Source: Sthenelais limicola
Taxonomy: Eukaryota > Annelida > Polychaeta > Phyllodocida > Sigalionidae
NCBI GenBank assembly: GCA_942159475.1
Contig: OW804099.1
Coordinates: forward strand, 15,971,920 to 16,035,919
Length of the DNA: 64,000 nucleotides
Direction: 5' to 3'
In this document: positions 11,310-24,094 of the stretch, piece after piece
Position numbering within the stretch: the first letter of the stretch is position 1
Layout: each line of letters begins with the position of its first letter
Program-made: the position numbers and the translations under genes
The notes under the pieces: generated by a model
The model's database searches: none
What the model was told of the DNA's origin: nothing
Seen by the model: the letters and a program-made list of their open reading frames with translations, nothing else

Positions 11310-12960
11310 CTGGGCAAGAGAGGGTTAATACAAGTGAGTTAATACAAGGGTTAATACAAGGGGTAATACAAAAGAGGTTAATACAAAATAACCAAATTTG
11401 TATCAACAAACGAACCTAGGATTTAATACATATTGTTAGTTAGCTATCAATTAACGTTAAAATCGTTAAATCAAATCAAATCAAAACTTATAATTTTCAA
11501 CCGAAAAAATTTAATTCATCTATCTGAAATCTTGGAAGAACTGACAAAGTATCTATTTTCCCCACAGACATCAATAGTACACTTTGGTTTTTGCTTTTTC
11601 CAATCATCCAACCATGTTCTTCCTCAGAACAAAGTTTGAAAATAAATATTGTGAATCCTTATTTTTAAATAGCAAAGCCCGATAATATTTTTAGATCACT
11701 TTGCTGGATCCATGAAATAAATGATTAAGAATTACTACTTGTTTACAAGTAAGCATTTCCACAGCTTGTTCTTTTTATTGTTGTGATGTTGTTGTTATTG
11801 GGAGTGGGTTAATGAACTATATCTAACAACTAAATTATAAGAACAACTTTTAAAAAAAATAATAAGAACAAGTAAACACATGTTGGCTGCAGGATGGTGT
11901 TAAAGGAAGTAATGTTTCACTTCATGGTCTGCCTGAGTGACTCCGACCTCCCGAGCCAGGGCAGTTTCTACTAATCTAGCCCTGCCCCATCCTGGCCGTT
12001 TTCTGCGGGCAGAACACCCGCTGTGTGTGTCTGACCACCTTAATTGAGTGCAGCTGAGGTAATAGGGGACTTGCATGTCCGCCAACTTGAATCTAGATTA
12101 ACATGGAATTATGGGACTTATGGTACTGGGTAAAATCTATATTTAAAAAACGTCATGTTCAGCATGGGATATTTGTCAGTGCTCTAATGTCAATATCCAT
12201 GCGTTTTACATGTTACCAAAGCACAAACATCCATCTTCCCCAGACTTGTGAAGTGGCACATGCAAGTGCCCTATGGGAGGAAGGGTCAGACCAGCTGGAG
12301 ACACCCTGGACAAGTCACCAGAGCTAAAAATAGGTACGTCAGAGTTCAGAAACGCAGGCCTTCTGATTGGAGGAAAGGCCTAATGAATTATTCATGAATC
12401 CCCGAAAAAGGCTAAGGATGTCGCTGGGTGTCTTGAGGGAGGAACGAAACTGAGAGACATCCTGCGTTTTGGAGACTGGAGTGAGTCATGTATTCCTGAG
12501 TAGCTCTGAGTGGTTTACTATACATATGCTGCCACCTGTAGGTTATGTAGGTAACTATACATCACGGGAAGCTCTCAGATATCCCTGTTATACATATATA
12601 GCTATATATAGTCAGAAAAAGATGGAAATAACACACCACCACCATAGCGCACGTGCGTCTAAACACATTGTCTAATTATCCAACTTATATTTTTCTTCCC
12701 TCACATAGAACCATATTATTCCATAGTATTTCAAGGCCAGGACGAAATAAAAATTAAAATGGGAAGTATTAAAATGAAAAATAATTAATGACATACTATG
12801 CAGCTGACAAGGTTCTTTTAGGAAAATAATTAGCTAGACCCATTTGTTATTTATTTACTCCTAAAGTAGAAATTACCAAAGGAAGGGAATAGAGCTGAAT
12901 AAGGAACATTTAAAGTACAAACTTGTCATGCAAGAGACCCCAGATTGACCGGCCACTTAC
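11310..12960. other. Intron between exons E and F
   Basis: Besides the family C copy at 12061: TTAATACAAGGGGTAATACA-type short repeats (11325-11390) and a moderately GC-rich block at 11920-12060. Confidence 0.7.
12061..12274 (+). mobile_element. Family C element with internal deletion
   Basis: Both ends are present (AATAGGGGACTTGCATGTCC and CATGCAAGTGCCCTAT), but the segment between the CCATCTTCCC block and the right end is lost. Confidence 0.75.
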
Positions 12961-13074
12961 CGACTTTCCTATATTGAGCATAAAAGCTGTCGACAGCCTG
13001 ACTGTAGGTGACGAGGTTCACCCCAAAGGACGCCTTGTCCAGGTACGTCATCTTAAACGTGGGCTGGCTGATCT
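12961..13074 (-). CDS. Exon E: first half of the last FN3 domain in view
   Basis: This 114-bp exon lies between the acceptor TTTGTATTGCAG and the donor GTAAGTGG, phase 1 at both ends. It reads EISQPTFKMTYLDKASFGVN, then LVTYSQAVDSFYAQYRKV. The strand C pattern 'FYAQYRKVG' is FN3-like and similar in wording to exon C. The usual strand-B Trp is missing: the corresponding stretch reads VNLVTY. So this half-domain is divergent, and it is identified mainly from its splice sites, phase and its partner exon F. Confidence 0.8.
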
Positions 13075-13708
13075 CTGCAATACAAACAGTATGTTAAATC
13101 TCTATACTATTATTTATTTCATTGAGCACATTAATATGTTGGTATCGGAGCAAGGGCAAGGAGATATACCTATTATTTTAGTTCATCTACATCAAGCGTC
13201 CCCAACTCACAGAACGGTAGCAAGTGGAGACCGGGAGGTGCTGCCACCTAGAGAGCTAGAGAGATATTAGCCGTCCTATTGGATGTGGCGGACCATTGAG
13301 TCACATAAACGATACGTTTTATCACTTTTATCATTGGGAGACCTTGTCAATTCATCATTTCCCTATTTTCATATACTACTATGTGGTGCAGAGAGTTGTA
13401 TATTGTTATAGGATAATGTACAGAATTGTAGGTTTGAGGTTTGGTTCAGTAATATGTCGAAAAATCTATATTTCTTGTTATGGCATGAAATGGATAAAAA
13501 TGTAGTGGAGAAGAATAAGTTTGATCTTTCCTGGGCGTTCTGTAGAGTATGTATGACTGCTCATTTCAAGGAATCCATTAATAGTTAAACTGCAAAATCG
13601 CATGAGAATCAGCTTAGTGGACTATAGGCCCTGTAGGAAGACCGCCTTACGGCGATGCCATGATTGTATGCACTGCCTAAATAAAGAAATACAACAAATA
13701 TGGCGTAC

Positions 13709-13882
13709 CTCTGCGCACGCCTATGCGCACACGCCTGACGGGACTGGGCGTCTCCACGCCCTCTTCCTCTGTCCCGGAACGTGCCACCACACGCATCTCG
13801 TAGATAACGCCCGGTACGAGGCCGTTAATTACGGCCCAGTTACGTTCCGTCTCCTCGTCCGTAGACAGCCAATACTCCTCTC
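13709..13882 (-). CDS. Exon D: second half of the FN3 domain begun in exon C
   Basis: This 174-bp exon lies between the acceptor TTCTTCCTGTAG and the donor GTACGCC, phase 1 at both ends. It reads EEYWLSTDEETERNWAVING, then LVPGVIYEMRVVARSG and ending near VRIGVRR. The 'W', 'V.NGL.PG..YE.RVVA' pattern completes the FN3 fold started in exon C, although the two exons are about 17 kb apart. The frame stays open across the join. The basic end (RRVRIGVRR) is a linker to the next domain. Exons E and F follow closely. Confidence 0.9.
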
Positions 13883-14171
13883 CTACAGGAAGAACAACAA
13901 TAATCTTTCATTTCCCCAACAATACATTCACATTTTTGTGGAAAAAAGGGATCAACCTTCTGCACACAGGTGTTCCAGGACCTTCTTGAGCTGCATAGAA
14001 GTAGATATGGGGGATACTTATACACATAATGATTGTTTATTTAATATGTATTATAAATGTATAGGTTAGTAAAGGTTATCATATCTAGGTTTGATATGTT
14101 GTATGTTTTTATACAGATTCGCAAGATGCGACATCAACGCCCCTTATTCATGAAAAATAAAAACATAAATA

Positions 14172-14480
14172 GCAAGAGAGAGAGAGAGAAAGAGAGTGAG
14201 AGAGAGAGTGAGAGAGAGAGAGTGAGAGAGAGGGGGGGGGAGAGAGTGAGAGAGAGGGAGAGAGAGAGTGAGAGAGAGAGTGAGAGAGAGGGGGGGGGGA
14301 AAGAGAGAGTGAGAGAGAGTGAGAGAGAGTGAGAGACAGAGAGGGAGAGAGAGAGGGAGAGAGGAGAGAGGAGAGAGAGGTGGAGAGAGAGGGAGAGAGA
14401 GAGAGTGAGAGAGAGTGAGAGAGGGAGTGAGAGAAAGAGAGAGAGAGACGGACAGAGACAACATGAGAGTGGGAGAGAAA
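14172..14480. repeat. (GA)n / GAGAGT low-complexity tract
   Basis: Purine-only except for scattered T. The open frames in both directions are artefacts of the repeat. Confidence 0.95.
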
Positions 14481-16174
14481 GAGGATGATAATATCATGTT
14501 TTAAGACTCAAGTTTCAGTGGCATATCAGAATACATTCACCCCCAGGTCGCTTCCCGTGTCCTGATTAGGAAATATCGTTTATTAAAATATGTTGACACC
14601 TTTTTTATTGACCATATTTGTACTATTATATCTACCAACCCATGTTAAAATACTATTAATTGGTAAACTTTTGCATTTACTTCTTTTCCTTAATGTCCTA
14701 TTGTAATATTATAAAATAAAATAAAATAAATGCAGCCACTTTACTTGTGTTAGAAGGGTTTACAAGACTGATGAGGAATAAACATGTAGTATTTTCCTTG
14801 TGCCTGGGGCTGTTGTTTGAATTGAATTGAATTGAAAAATCTTTTATTTGTCATAAATATCATAGCAGTTACATTATAAATAGAAAATTGACAAATTGGT
14901 CGACAGACTTCTGGGATAGACCCAGTTCTTCCAGTCGTTACCATTATTTTTGGAAGAATATAAAACATGAACTAAACTAGAGGTTATAAATGGCAAGTTT
15001 GCGTATAAGAACAGGAGTAAATATGTATTTTTGGTCCACGTTAATTAAGTACATAATTAAGTGTGTTAACATTTAAAAGCTATACTAAGAGTAAAAATTT
15101 GTGCAGAGTTAAGGGTGGAGAGGTAGAGAGAGACGGTGCATGGGTGACAGTGTTTAGTGGGAGATGTAGGTCGATAGTTGTACTTAGTAAGGTTACATTA
15201 GAAGAAAAGGAACCATGTCTATTTGTTGCTTAGGCTATACAGTCAAACACGACCGAGCGGGGCTCGGTTATTCCTGTATGTATGAAGAGGTAGACAGAGA
15301 GACAGAGTAAGAGTCGGGAGACCCAGAGATAGGTAAAGGGGGGGGGGGATACAGAGAGAAGAGTGAGAATGATAGAAAGGGATACATGTATTCGTATGTA
15401 ACTAACAAAATAGACTTCTTGGATTGAAACCTAATGATTCTTTCGTCACTCAAACTGGACAGGAATAATAATACTTGTATTGTATATAATTATACTCTAA
15501 CTTGTAACCGGTCATATTTTGTCTATAGTCAGGACTTAGTAGGTAGACGTGGCAGTATTCACCTAAACCTGTACGACCGTATAGTCAGGACTTATACAGA
15601 GTATGTTACACTTGTACAATATCTTAGCCTGAATACAAACCGCCTGGCTGTAGAAAGTATGATGTCCGCCGTGGTTGGTGCAGGTTAACACAGGGGTCCG
15701 TTGCATAACACATCTTAGCCGAACCATCAACCCTATACCTGGCTACTGTGTACGCGTGAATAGTCACTTGAATGGGTTGTATGTACAGCTAAACACATCT
15801 ATACTCCCTTAGCTACATTTCCATTAGAAGTGTTAGGGAATGCATTTACTACACAGGTGTATGCTATAATAGTATTCTAAAGTAGATGTTTGTAGTTTGT
15901 AGTTTAGCAAGAGTAATGTATATAACATGATAGAAGTGTAGTCGTCCATAGGGGATTGTTGGTATAGGTGCACCACTGTACACCAAGATCCTTACCTCCC
16001 CTTGCCTCCCTCTCGCTCTCCCTCCTCCCACCACTCCTCTCTTCCCTCTGCTAACCTCATTCCTATATAGGCCAAATAATAAATATAATTATTTGAAAAC
16101 ATATTTTCTGTCATAATAACTGACAATGCATCTTTAAAATGATGTAAAGTTTACGATTGATATTCACCGCTCAA
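14481..16174. other. Intron sequence
   Basis: Apart from the LINE tail at 14815, complex non-coding DNA. GTCAGGACTTA is repeated at 15529 and 15583. Nothing further recognised. Confidence 0.5.
14815..14900 (-). mobile_element. LINE-type 3' tail, (CAATT)n
   Basis: GAATTGAATTGAATTG followed by AAAAATCTTTTATTTGTC is the inverse of a LINE 3' end with AATAAAAG and a pentamer tail. Confidence 0.5.
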
Positions 16175-16512
16175 TGTCTCCCCCTCCGCCTACTCCCTCC
16201 CCCTCCTCCCTCCCCCTCGCCTTCCTCCCCCTCGCCTTCCTCCCCCTGCTCCCCTCCCCCTCCCCTCCTCCCTTCCCCTCCTCCTCCGCCGCCCCCTCCT
16301 CCCTCCCCCTCTGCTCCCCTCCCCCTGCCCCTCCGCTCCCCTCCCCCTGTCCCTTTCCCTCGTCCCCCTCCTCCCTCCCCCTCCCCCCGCCCCCTCCCTC
16401 TCCCCCTCCTCTCTCTCTCCTTTCCTCCCCTCCTCCTCCCCCTCCTCCCTCCTCCCCCTCCCCCCGTCCCCTCCCCCTCCCCTCCCCGTCGCCTCCCCCT
16501 CCCCCCACCCGT
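16175..16512. repeat. Polypyrimidine tract (CCCCTCCTC)n
   Basis: About 340 bp almost only C and T. It can form triplex (H-DNA). The Pro/Ser-rich frames are artefacts. Confidence 0.95.
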
Positions 16513-17534
16513 CTCTAAGCCAGAGCTATATTAATTACGCGGTAGAGTCTTCCCGTGACTTTTACCAATTAAAGACTATGACTAGCGGCTAAAAGCCTAA
16601 TGAGTATTGCATATTAGAAGTGCCTACATCCCCGGTCCTGATTAGATGCCATCATTCAAAATTAATTATTTTTAGGTTAGGCCCGGGGCCACCATTGACA
16701 TTATACCTACTCCGCCCAAGCCTTTCTTCACTCGTCTAACTTTGGCTTTCAATGCCCAGATTTTTTCCTCCTTCGAATCGATTTCGAGTAAATTTTGCAC
16801 TTTGGAAAGCTAACATGAACGGAAGTCTATTTGAATAGTTTTTTTTTTACAAGATAAGGTTAGACAGACATGGAAGAATAGTCATGTGCAGCATTTATTA
16901 CTATTACTATTATTTATTTATTCATTTATATGTTTATCTATTTATTTATTTATTCTTTTATATGTATCTCAGAGTCACTCTAGGTCCAAACCCTCAGATC
17001 AGATAAGAATGGTATGTCAGCCTATTTCGCTAATCGGTATTCCTGCCTAGAACCCAGCGTGTTAATGGGAATATAATGCTATTTTGCGATCTTAATGGAA
17101 TTATAATGGCACTTTGCGGTTTGAGGCGAGAGGCTTTCCCTTCGCTGGAAGGGACTTCCCCAACTTTGGGCCTAGACAGGAGTGGAAGAGGGTGATAACA
17201 GCTACCGAGACAGTTCTGTAAGTTTCACCTCACAGATCATAACGAGATTTGTGAAGACACTACATAAGATACAAAGATGTAACATGTGAAAATTAGAATA
17301 AACGAAATTTTATTGTTCAAATTTGAATTGGATTTTCTCTTAGCTTTTAGATTTGAGGCATGATATTTTTAATTTTAGAATTTTTTTTTGCAGTAATTAA
17401 GGGTGAAAAATTACAATTAAAGTAGCTAAGTATACTCTCTAGGATTGCATTAGAAACGCAAGGATATCTAATACACTGTCTTAAAATTTGGTGAATGTAT
17501 GTAAACGACTTCAGGCGCTAGTTACACCACAAAT
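16513..17534. other. Complex non-repetitive intron island (possible conserved non-coding element)
   Basis: 16540-16760 and 17040-17220 are of balanced composition with homeobox-type TAATTA/CCAATTA motifs and no repeat similarity. Speculative. Confidence 0.3.
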
Positions 17535-17940
17535 GTGATGCGTTTCAGGAAAATGAGTCATAAGTCGCAAAAAATAGATTTTGAGATATCATCATATTTG
17601 AATAGAGGGGATCAAGCCGATTCCAATGGTGGTAAACATTAAGGACATTACATAAGTATTTCTATATTCTAAATTTGATATTTTTATTTCTGAAAAAAAA
17701 ATTCAATATTTTTGGGTGAATAATTACTAATAAAGGAGGTAAATTTACCCCATAGGATGATCTTAGAAATGCATTGATATGTTTAATACACTATCCTGTA
17801 ATTTGGTCCATGTATTCATAAGACCTATGTGACCAGATACTTCAAAGAAGAGCACATTCTAAAAAGGAGATCTTGTGAAGACATGTCTTTTAAAAATATG
17901 AATTTTGCGACTTGTGACTCATTTTCCTGAAACACATCAC
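17535..17940 (-). mobile_element. Family B element, full length
   Basis: Both TIRs are clear (GTGATGCGTTTCAGGAAAAT and CATTTTCCTGAAACACATCA, then C). The best-preserved copy. Confidence 0.85.
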
Positions 17941-18127
17941 AAATGAATACATTCCTACGAAGGAATTTTGTGAAATCAACACTTTGACAAATAAATATAA
18001 ATTTTAGCTCCCATTAAGGTTCCATTAGACTTATTTCAGCGCTTAATGTATAAAGTTTGCAATTAAAGTACTTTCACATGAAAAGATGATATAAAATCTG
18101 CAACTTATAGTCAGGCAGCCAGAATGG

Positions 18128-19200
18128 CTAACATACAAAAGTTGTGATATAGTTTTTTTCTCACTGGATTCTTAATATATGGGTGTTGGCCAATGACTTT
18201 CAGGTGGATGGCGCATTGCCACCCTTTAGCATTTTGAGAAATCCAAGATGGCCGCCAAGATGGCCGCCAAAGTAAAAAAGTGCTCGTAACTAAACAAGTT
18301 GTGGTCCGAATCTTTAATGTTGCACCATTTTGTTATGGTTTTGGGGGTCAAGGAATCCATTAAAATAGTTTTCAAGGGTGTCAGATCAGTTGCCATGGAG
18401 ATATGGTTACCATGGTTATTCAAATCTTTCAAGAATTGAGGTTTCTTGGAGAATTTCACATGTTTATCAACCCAACATCACATTGATTTCATTCCAGCAA
18501 TACAAACATATTTTAAGATATATTTCATAGGCATCAGATGTGTTGTCAAGGGCACATGGTTGCCATAGTTACTAAATGCATGCAAGACATTCATTAGGGC
18601 CAATGGAAAAATTGCTCATAACCTAGGAAGTTGTGGTCCAAATTCTTAATGTTGCACCATTTTGTTATGGTTTTGGGGGTCATGGAATCCATTAAAATAG
18701 TTTTCAAGGGTGTCAGATTGGTTGTCATGGAGATATGGTTACCATGGCTATTCAAATCTTTGATGAAATTAAGATATCTTGGGGAATTTCACACATTTAT
18801 CAACCCAACATCACATTGGTTCCAATCAAGTCATGCAAACATAATTTAAGATGTATTTCATAGGCATCAGATTGGTGGTCATGGGAATATGATTGCCATA
18901 GTTACTAAATACTTGCAACACAATCATTAGGGCCAATGCAAAAATGACCATAACTTAGCAAGTTGTGTTCCGAGTTCTTAATATTGCACCATTTTGCTAT
19001 GGTTTTCAGGGCCAAGGAATCCATCAGAATAGTTTTCAACTTCAACTTCACAAGTTGTGGTCCGAAATGCACTGTTTTGTTATGGTTTTTAGCATCAAGG
19101 ACTCAATTAAAATGGTTTTCAAGGGTGTCTGGTCAGTTACCAAGTAGATACTTTTGATAATTAAGATATCTTGGGGAATTCAACAGATGTATCTACCCTA
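18128..19200 (+). repeat. Left arm of the large inverted repeat, with about 335-bp internal tandem units
   Basis: Three successive units share TTGCACCATTTTG(T/C)TATGG, a TTTTCAAGGGTGTC box and ATTAGGGCCAATG. The middle unit is the closest match to the right arm. The third is shortened and rearranged around 19040-19150. Confidence 0.8.
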
Positions 19201-19859
19201 CATCACAGGAGCCATCTAATTCCTGAATTCTCATAGTCCCAGCGATGCTTGGAATGCGGTATTCCCAACTATGGCAAAATGATGAAGGGCATTATGTTTT
19301 TGTGGCTCATAGAAGAATACTTATTTACACTATAAATTAATATAATATATCAAACAATTCACAACAATGTCAACAGGAATCCATTTTCAAACAAATGTTT
19401 AGTTTTAGCTCTACAACCAGAAGCTTACTTCACAGCTTCTGGCTAGTGGTGGGGGTGACAGTATTATTGGTGTTAACTTTGCACACCACATTCCTTAACC
19501 ATAACTGTGAGAATCAACCCCAATGAATGAATGCAGTTGCTGGAATACATCATCTATTGTTGGCGGTTAGGGGAGGAATGGGTAGAGGGGACCATTGACG
19601 GTCCATCCTACATATCCTCCAGGGTGAAACCCTAATGCTGGTTCTTGGCGGTCTCTGATTTTGCCCATCAACAGACAGGCAGGGATGTATCTGTCATTAC
19701 CTGTGTGACGGTTTATGTGTGTTTTATTGTCAGTTTATATGATCTTTCCTGTATGTAGGGCACCCAGTGTCCCCGCAAAAGTTGTCCCAGCAAAAGTTTG
19801 TTAGCACATGCCGAGTCACCAACCCCAACCCCAACCCCAAGGTCACTCAGACTCATGAA

Positions 19860-21420
19860 TACCTGAGTAAGCCACCATGCTATCATGTCAAGACTTACAA
19901 AGGAAATGGCTTATGAGCTCAACCCTTCTGTAGAACATATGTCATGCCTACATATGATAAGCTACTGAGGTTCAAGAAGTTTGTTGCTGTTGCCACACAC
20001 AAAGATATGATAAAACAAGGAATTAACTGAAAATCTTGACCTAAGGTTAAAAAAGCCAATAGTTTTGATCCAAAACTGTTGACACCTATTGTACCAAATC
20101 CTGGCTTGAAAGCTATATACTTTGTCACCCAGGAATCTTCCCATCAAAAGGTCAGCAATAGACTTCCACATTTTTCAAAAATTGTATCCACTGAGGAGTC
20201 CTGCTTAGATGCTTGACGGGTGCTTTGATACCCTAACAACCCATGCAAGAGAAGAAGGAGTGAATGTAAAGCCTAAGACAAAAGTAGTGCATCTACCTCT
20301 AATTGACCACCCTCCATCACATCCAAAAAAAAATAGCAACATCAATGTTAATTGCAAAGGAAATCTTCACAGTCTGTGAATTAAGAGTATGTTATATTAT
20401 ACAGTGTGGATCAACAGCTGTATAAAGTTGTCCTTGAGGTGCAATGCACCAATGATGCTTTTTCTCATATAATTTTAAGAATGGGTGGCATCTCATATGT
20501 CATATGTGGGCTCATTGGAATTTTAGTGGAAGGGTCAGGCCTCTCAGAAATATCAAGTGCAGTTTTTTGAGGGGTTGAACACACATTGGCGTAAAATAAA
20601 TATCCACAAAATGTGAAAGCACTCTTGACTTCTAGCTGACGAAATTCTCCACCCTGCAATAACATCTTGCAATGCTAGGAACATGGATGAACTCCAAAAG
20701 ATCCTGTTTGTCATCCAGTGTTTCTCATATATGTCTTTACATTGCTGCAGAACGATTATCAGATTGGCTCCTACACTTATATTGTGTACAGGAAATGACC
20801 CCTTTATTCTTTGCTGCACAATATTACAACTATGCCAGATATGGTCTATATCATCTGTGATTATTTTAGACTATATCTGAAGTTCTCCTGTATCTCATGC
20901 ATGGTCAGCATATCATGCACCATAGAGATATGGGTATTGAAACACCATAATTATATGAGGTATGGCCATGGTGATGCAGGGATTATAGGCAATACTCTAC
21001 GACCTCAAACTCTCAAGGTATAGGCCCATAGCCATTATTCCTGTACTAGCATTCAATTGTTAATAGCCTTAAAGTAATGGTTAGGAATGCAGATGGAACA
21101 CCAATGAAGCACAAGGAAGAAATTACAGGACTAGGACAAATGGACAAAAAGGACAGACTAGAACTAAGAGAGACTTACATATGTGTTTGATCCCCTAGAA
21201 CCAAAATTACATCCAGAATGACTGATATTGAGAATGACAGGATTTTTGAGAGCAGCTGGCCTTGTGGTTTCTATGACACTATGAAACAAAATATTGTCCC
21301 AATAGGTCAGGCTATTGAGCACACAAAAAATGATACCAAGACAGTGACTGATCCAGAAGTAATAATATATGGAAGAGCTATAATCTTAAGGTCAGAAAGA
21401 GAAGGAATCATTGATGAAAT
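19860..21420 (+). pseudogene. Degraded coding relics inside the inverted-repeat element
   Basis: Short open blocks are separated by stops. Near 20060-20220 one reads SFDPKLLTPIVPNPGLKAIY, near 20235-20325 another reads EEGVNVKPKTKVVHLPLIDH, and 21218-21420 encodes about 68 residues starting MTDIENDRIFESSWPC. Codon-like composition and continuity suggest a dead transposon protein. I do not recognise the family, and no catalytic motif is visible. Confidence 0.35.
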
Positions 21421-21424
21421 GATG

Positions 21425-21795
21425 TTTATCATGGTAGAATCTTCCCCATTAGTCCCCCACTCTCCTCCTTCCTGGCTTCCCCTGTTACTTTTGTCCCCCT
21501 TCCCCACCCTATCCTATTTCCTCCCTCATATTTCCGGTTCCCGATATTATAATGTTGTGGTTCTCGTGTGAACTCCACCCTTGTGGGCGTGTGTTGGACC
21601 CTCCAATGAGCGAGCAGTGTGTGAGCTGCTCGTGCCGCTCCTGTGAGCGGCTACCGTATATGCTATCTGCTAGAGTAATAAAGAGTCAGTCTAGTAAAAG
21701 TATTGGCTTGTGCTTGTTGTCATTGGGTTACCACTCTACTGAGCTCCCAAGCTCCTATAGCCTCTCAACACCTAAGGGGATCACCAACTTATAAT
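21425..21795 (+). mobile_element. Probable 5' LTR with tRNA-primer-like site
   Basis: A C/T-rich U3-like block is followed by AGTAATAAAGAG (polyadenylation signal at about 21678). Right after the probable 3' end comes TGGTAGGAGA (21799-21808), one mismatch from TGGTAGCAGA, the primer-binding site of initiator-Met tRNA. The gag frame begins about 70 bp later. The 5' border is not certain, and no 3' LTR is found in the window. Confidence 0.5.
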
Positions 21796-21875
21796 ATCTG
21801 GTAGGAGAACCCGGTCTTCAGTTTCTGGTATGTAAGATCGCAGGTCCATGTCAATGAAAAGTCAAAGTCAACTCT

Positions 21876-24090
21876 ATGGAAGCGAAGCCCTTGATTTTTG
21901 AGCAGTTCAAAGATAAAGTTGCCTATCTCGCTGGGTTGACAGGCAGGAGAACAACAAGGAATCAGGCAGTGAGAGACGTGGAGATATTTGGACATTACAG
22001 AGAGGAATCAGATTCAGATTTTTCTCTGGACTTGTTTGGAAGTATCTCTTCCTCGGAGGAGGAGCTGGAGTCTGAGGGGCCTGGCTTAGCACAAAAGGCC
22101 TTAGGGCAGAAAGTCGAGACGGGAGAGATGCTCTCTCTGAAGGAGGAGAGGGATAATGAGTTCCCACCACCCCCTCCAGAGCAATATTTGTATGGAGGGG
22201 AGGGTTTTTACACCCCCAGAGACTGGAATAAGGGACCTGACGTCCGGGGGAGCTTGTCTGATTCGCAAGGAAGAAGACCCCTGAATTATTGCGAAGAAAA
22301 CCACCCAGGAAATGATGAGAGTGCAAGAAGCAGCCTGTTTAGGGAGACTTTTGGTGAAGAGGGACCTGACAGAGATCGAGAAAGATCTGTGGGCCCTGTG
22401 ACATCGGTGAGCAAAGTGGAAGCACGAAGGCCCCCACCACCGTTACCTAAGAGGACAAGCTCAAGGGTGAGTCAGTTAAGCACGTTTTTTCACCCTGGTG
22501 GGGCCCCTACCCAGAGGTATCCTTCTCAAAGGCCAATCATCAAGCAAGTACTGATCCTCCAACCTTCGGAGATTTCACCTGTCCCCCACCTCAGGCGGCC
22601 AACACCACTTCCATCGCCTATGCAACAGGTAGGACCATCAAACACCCCTTTCTCTTCCCATCAGTCTCAAATCTCTGTGAATCCTCACAGACAGTCATCG
22701 GTCCCTGAACAGAAGCACTTCCCTCAACAGTTTAATAATCAGGTCCATTACCAACCCCCCCAGGGACAATTCCAACAACAATACTAACCATATATGCAGC
22801 CTAGCTACGATACCAGGCAGTGAGCCTTTGTTCCCCAACCGCAGGCTCATTACCAACCACTGCAGGCTCATTACCAACAACCCCAGGCAGAGCCTGAGAG
22901 CAAGCAGGATCAAATGATGTTATTTTTGGGGAAAATGCAAGAAATGCAAATGGATGCCCTCAAGTTCTTGGCAGATAAGCTTCAGCCGAAAACACCAGAA
23001 CCTACAGTGCAACAAAAGGACGGATATACACCTGAGTCAATAATGAAATGATTCTTAAAGGCTCCCGAACAATTTGATGAACCCACGGTGCTAAGATCTG
23101 CCAAGTTCTTCCTGGAAGAGTATGAAGAGTATGCTTGCAGGAGCAGACTACCCGAGGACATGTGGGTTATTGGTCTGAAACCTTATGTGAAGGGCTCAGC
23201 TTTGAGCTTCTACGGGGGTTTACGAAGGAAAATGGCCCAAATGCATCATTTTCTTCTCTGAGAAGGGAATTCTTGACAAAGTTCTCTAACGCTTTGTTGG
23301 ATGAATTGATGAGAGATTATCCATTCCAGGAATGCTGGATGAAGACCTGAGATTGTGTGTGGCTGCGGATAGGCCATCGACCGTGGCTGCAGTAACTGAT
23401 GCAGTGGTTAAATATGAAGCAGTGTTAAAAATCGAACAGAAAAGGGAGAAAGCATCGGAAACAACCAAATCTGGGGAAGTCTCTTTCATAGGAGACAACA
23501 GGTCGCGTAAGGACCAGTTCTTTAATGGCGGTGGCCAAAGAAATGGTAGACAACAGAATGGCCCAGGCTTCAGGCAAAATAATAGAAGCCAGAGTCAAAG
23601 GAGGAATGGTGGTGGTCCAAATAATGGATACCAATATAACAACCAGCCAGGGAACCAATCCCCCTGGAGAGGAAATAATGTATACCAATACAACAATCAA
23701 CCAGGGAACCAATCAAACTGGGGAGGAAATAGTGGAGCCAATGGATACAAAAATGTTAACCAGAATGGACAATACAACAACCAGCAGAGAGTTTGGTCAC
23801 CCTGGAGAGGAAACGGTGGCAACTATAGTAACAATGGCCAAAACGGCAACCAGTAACCAAACCAGCAAAGAAACAACTCTCCTTGGAGAGGTAACAATGG
23901 TGGCAACAATTACAATGGGGGAAACAACACCAACAACAATCAGGTTGACCGACAACAGGGTCAAGGTAACAATGGGTCTAATGGTTATGGTAGATACAGA
24001 AGAAACAGTGTTAACAAAGTTTCTATCTCCCAGGTTGCAGATAATTGCGAGGTACAGGACTGTGGCTTCATTGACTTCTCCAACATTTAA
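21876..24090 (+). pseudogene. Broken gag of a Ty3/gypsy-like LTR retrotransposon
   Basis: An open frame of 303 codons (Glu/Ser- then Pro/Gln-rich) ends in TAA at 22785. The same frame continues through stops at about 22821 and 23049 into a recognisable retrotransposon-gag core ('FLKAPEQFDEPTV', 'LKPYVKGSALSFYGGL'), and the frame then shifts near 23220. The part after 23332 is extremely Gly/Asn/Gln-rich (GNQSPWRGNN-type repeats). No CCHC knuckle is seen. The end, 'SQVADNCEVQDC' near 24030, looks like the start of a protease region before truncation by the right inverted-repeat arm. At least three stops and one frameshift mean it is not functional. Confidence 0.75.
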
Positions 24091-24094
24091 AAAA

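Noticed and set aside
21907..22326. 139-codon minus frame opposite gag
   Set aside because: Shadow of the gag frame on the other strand.
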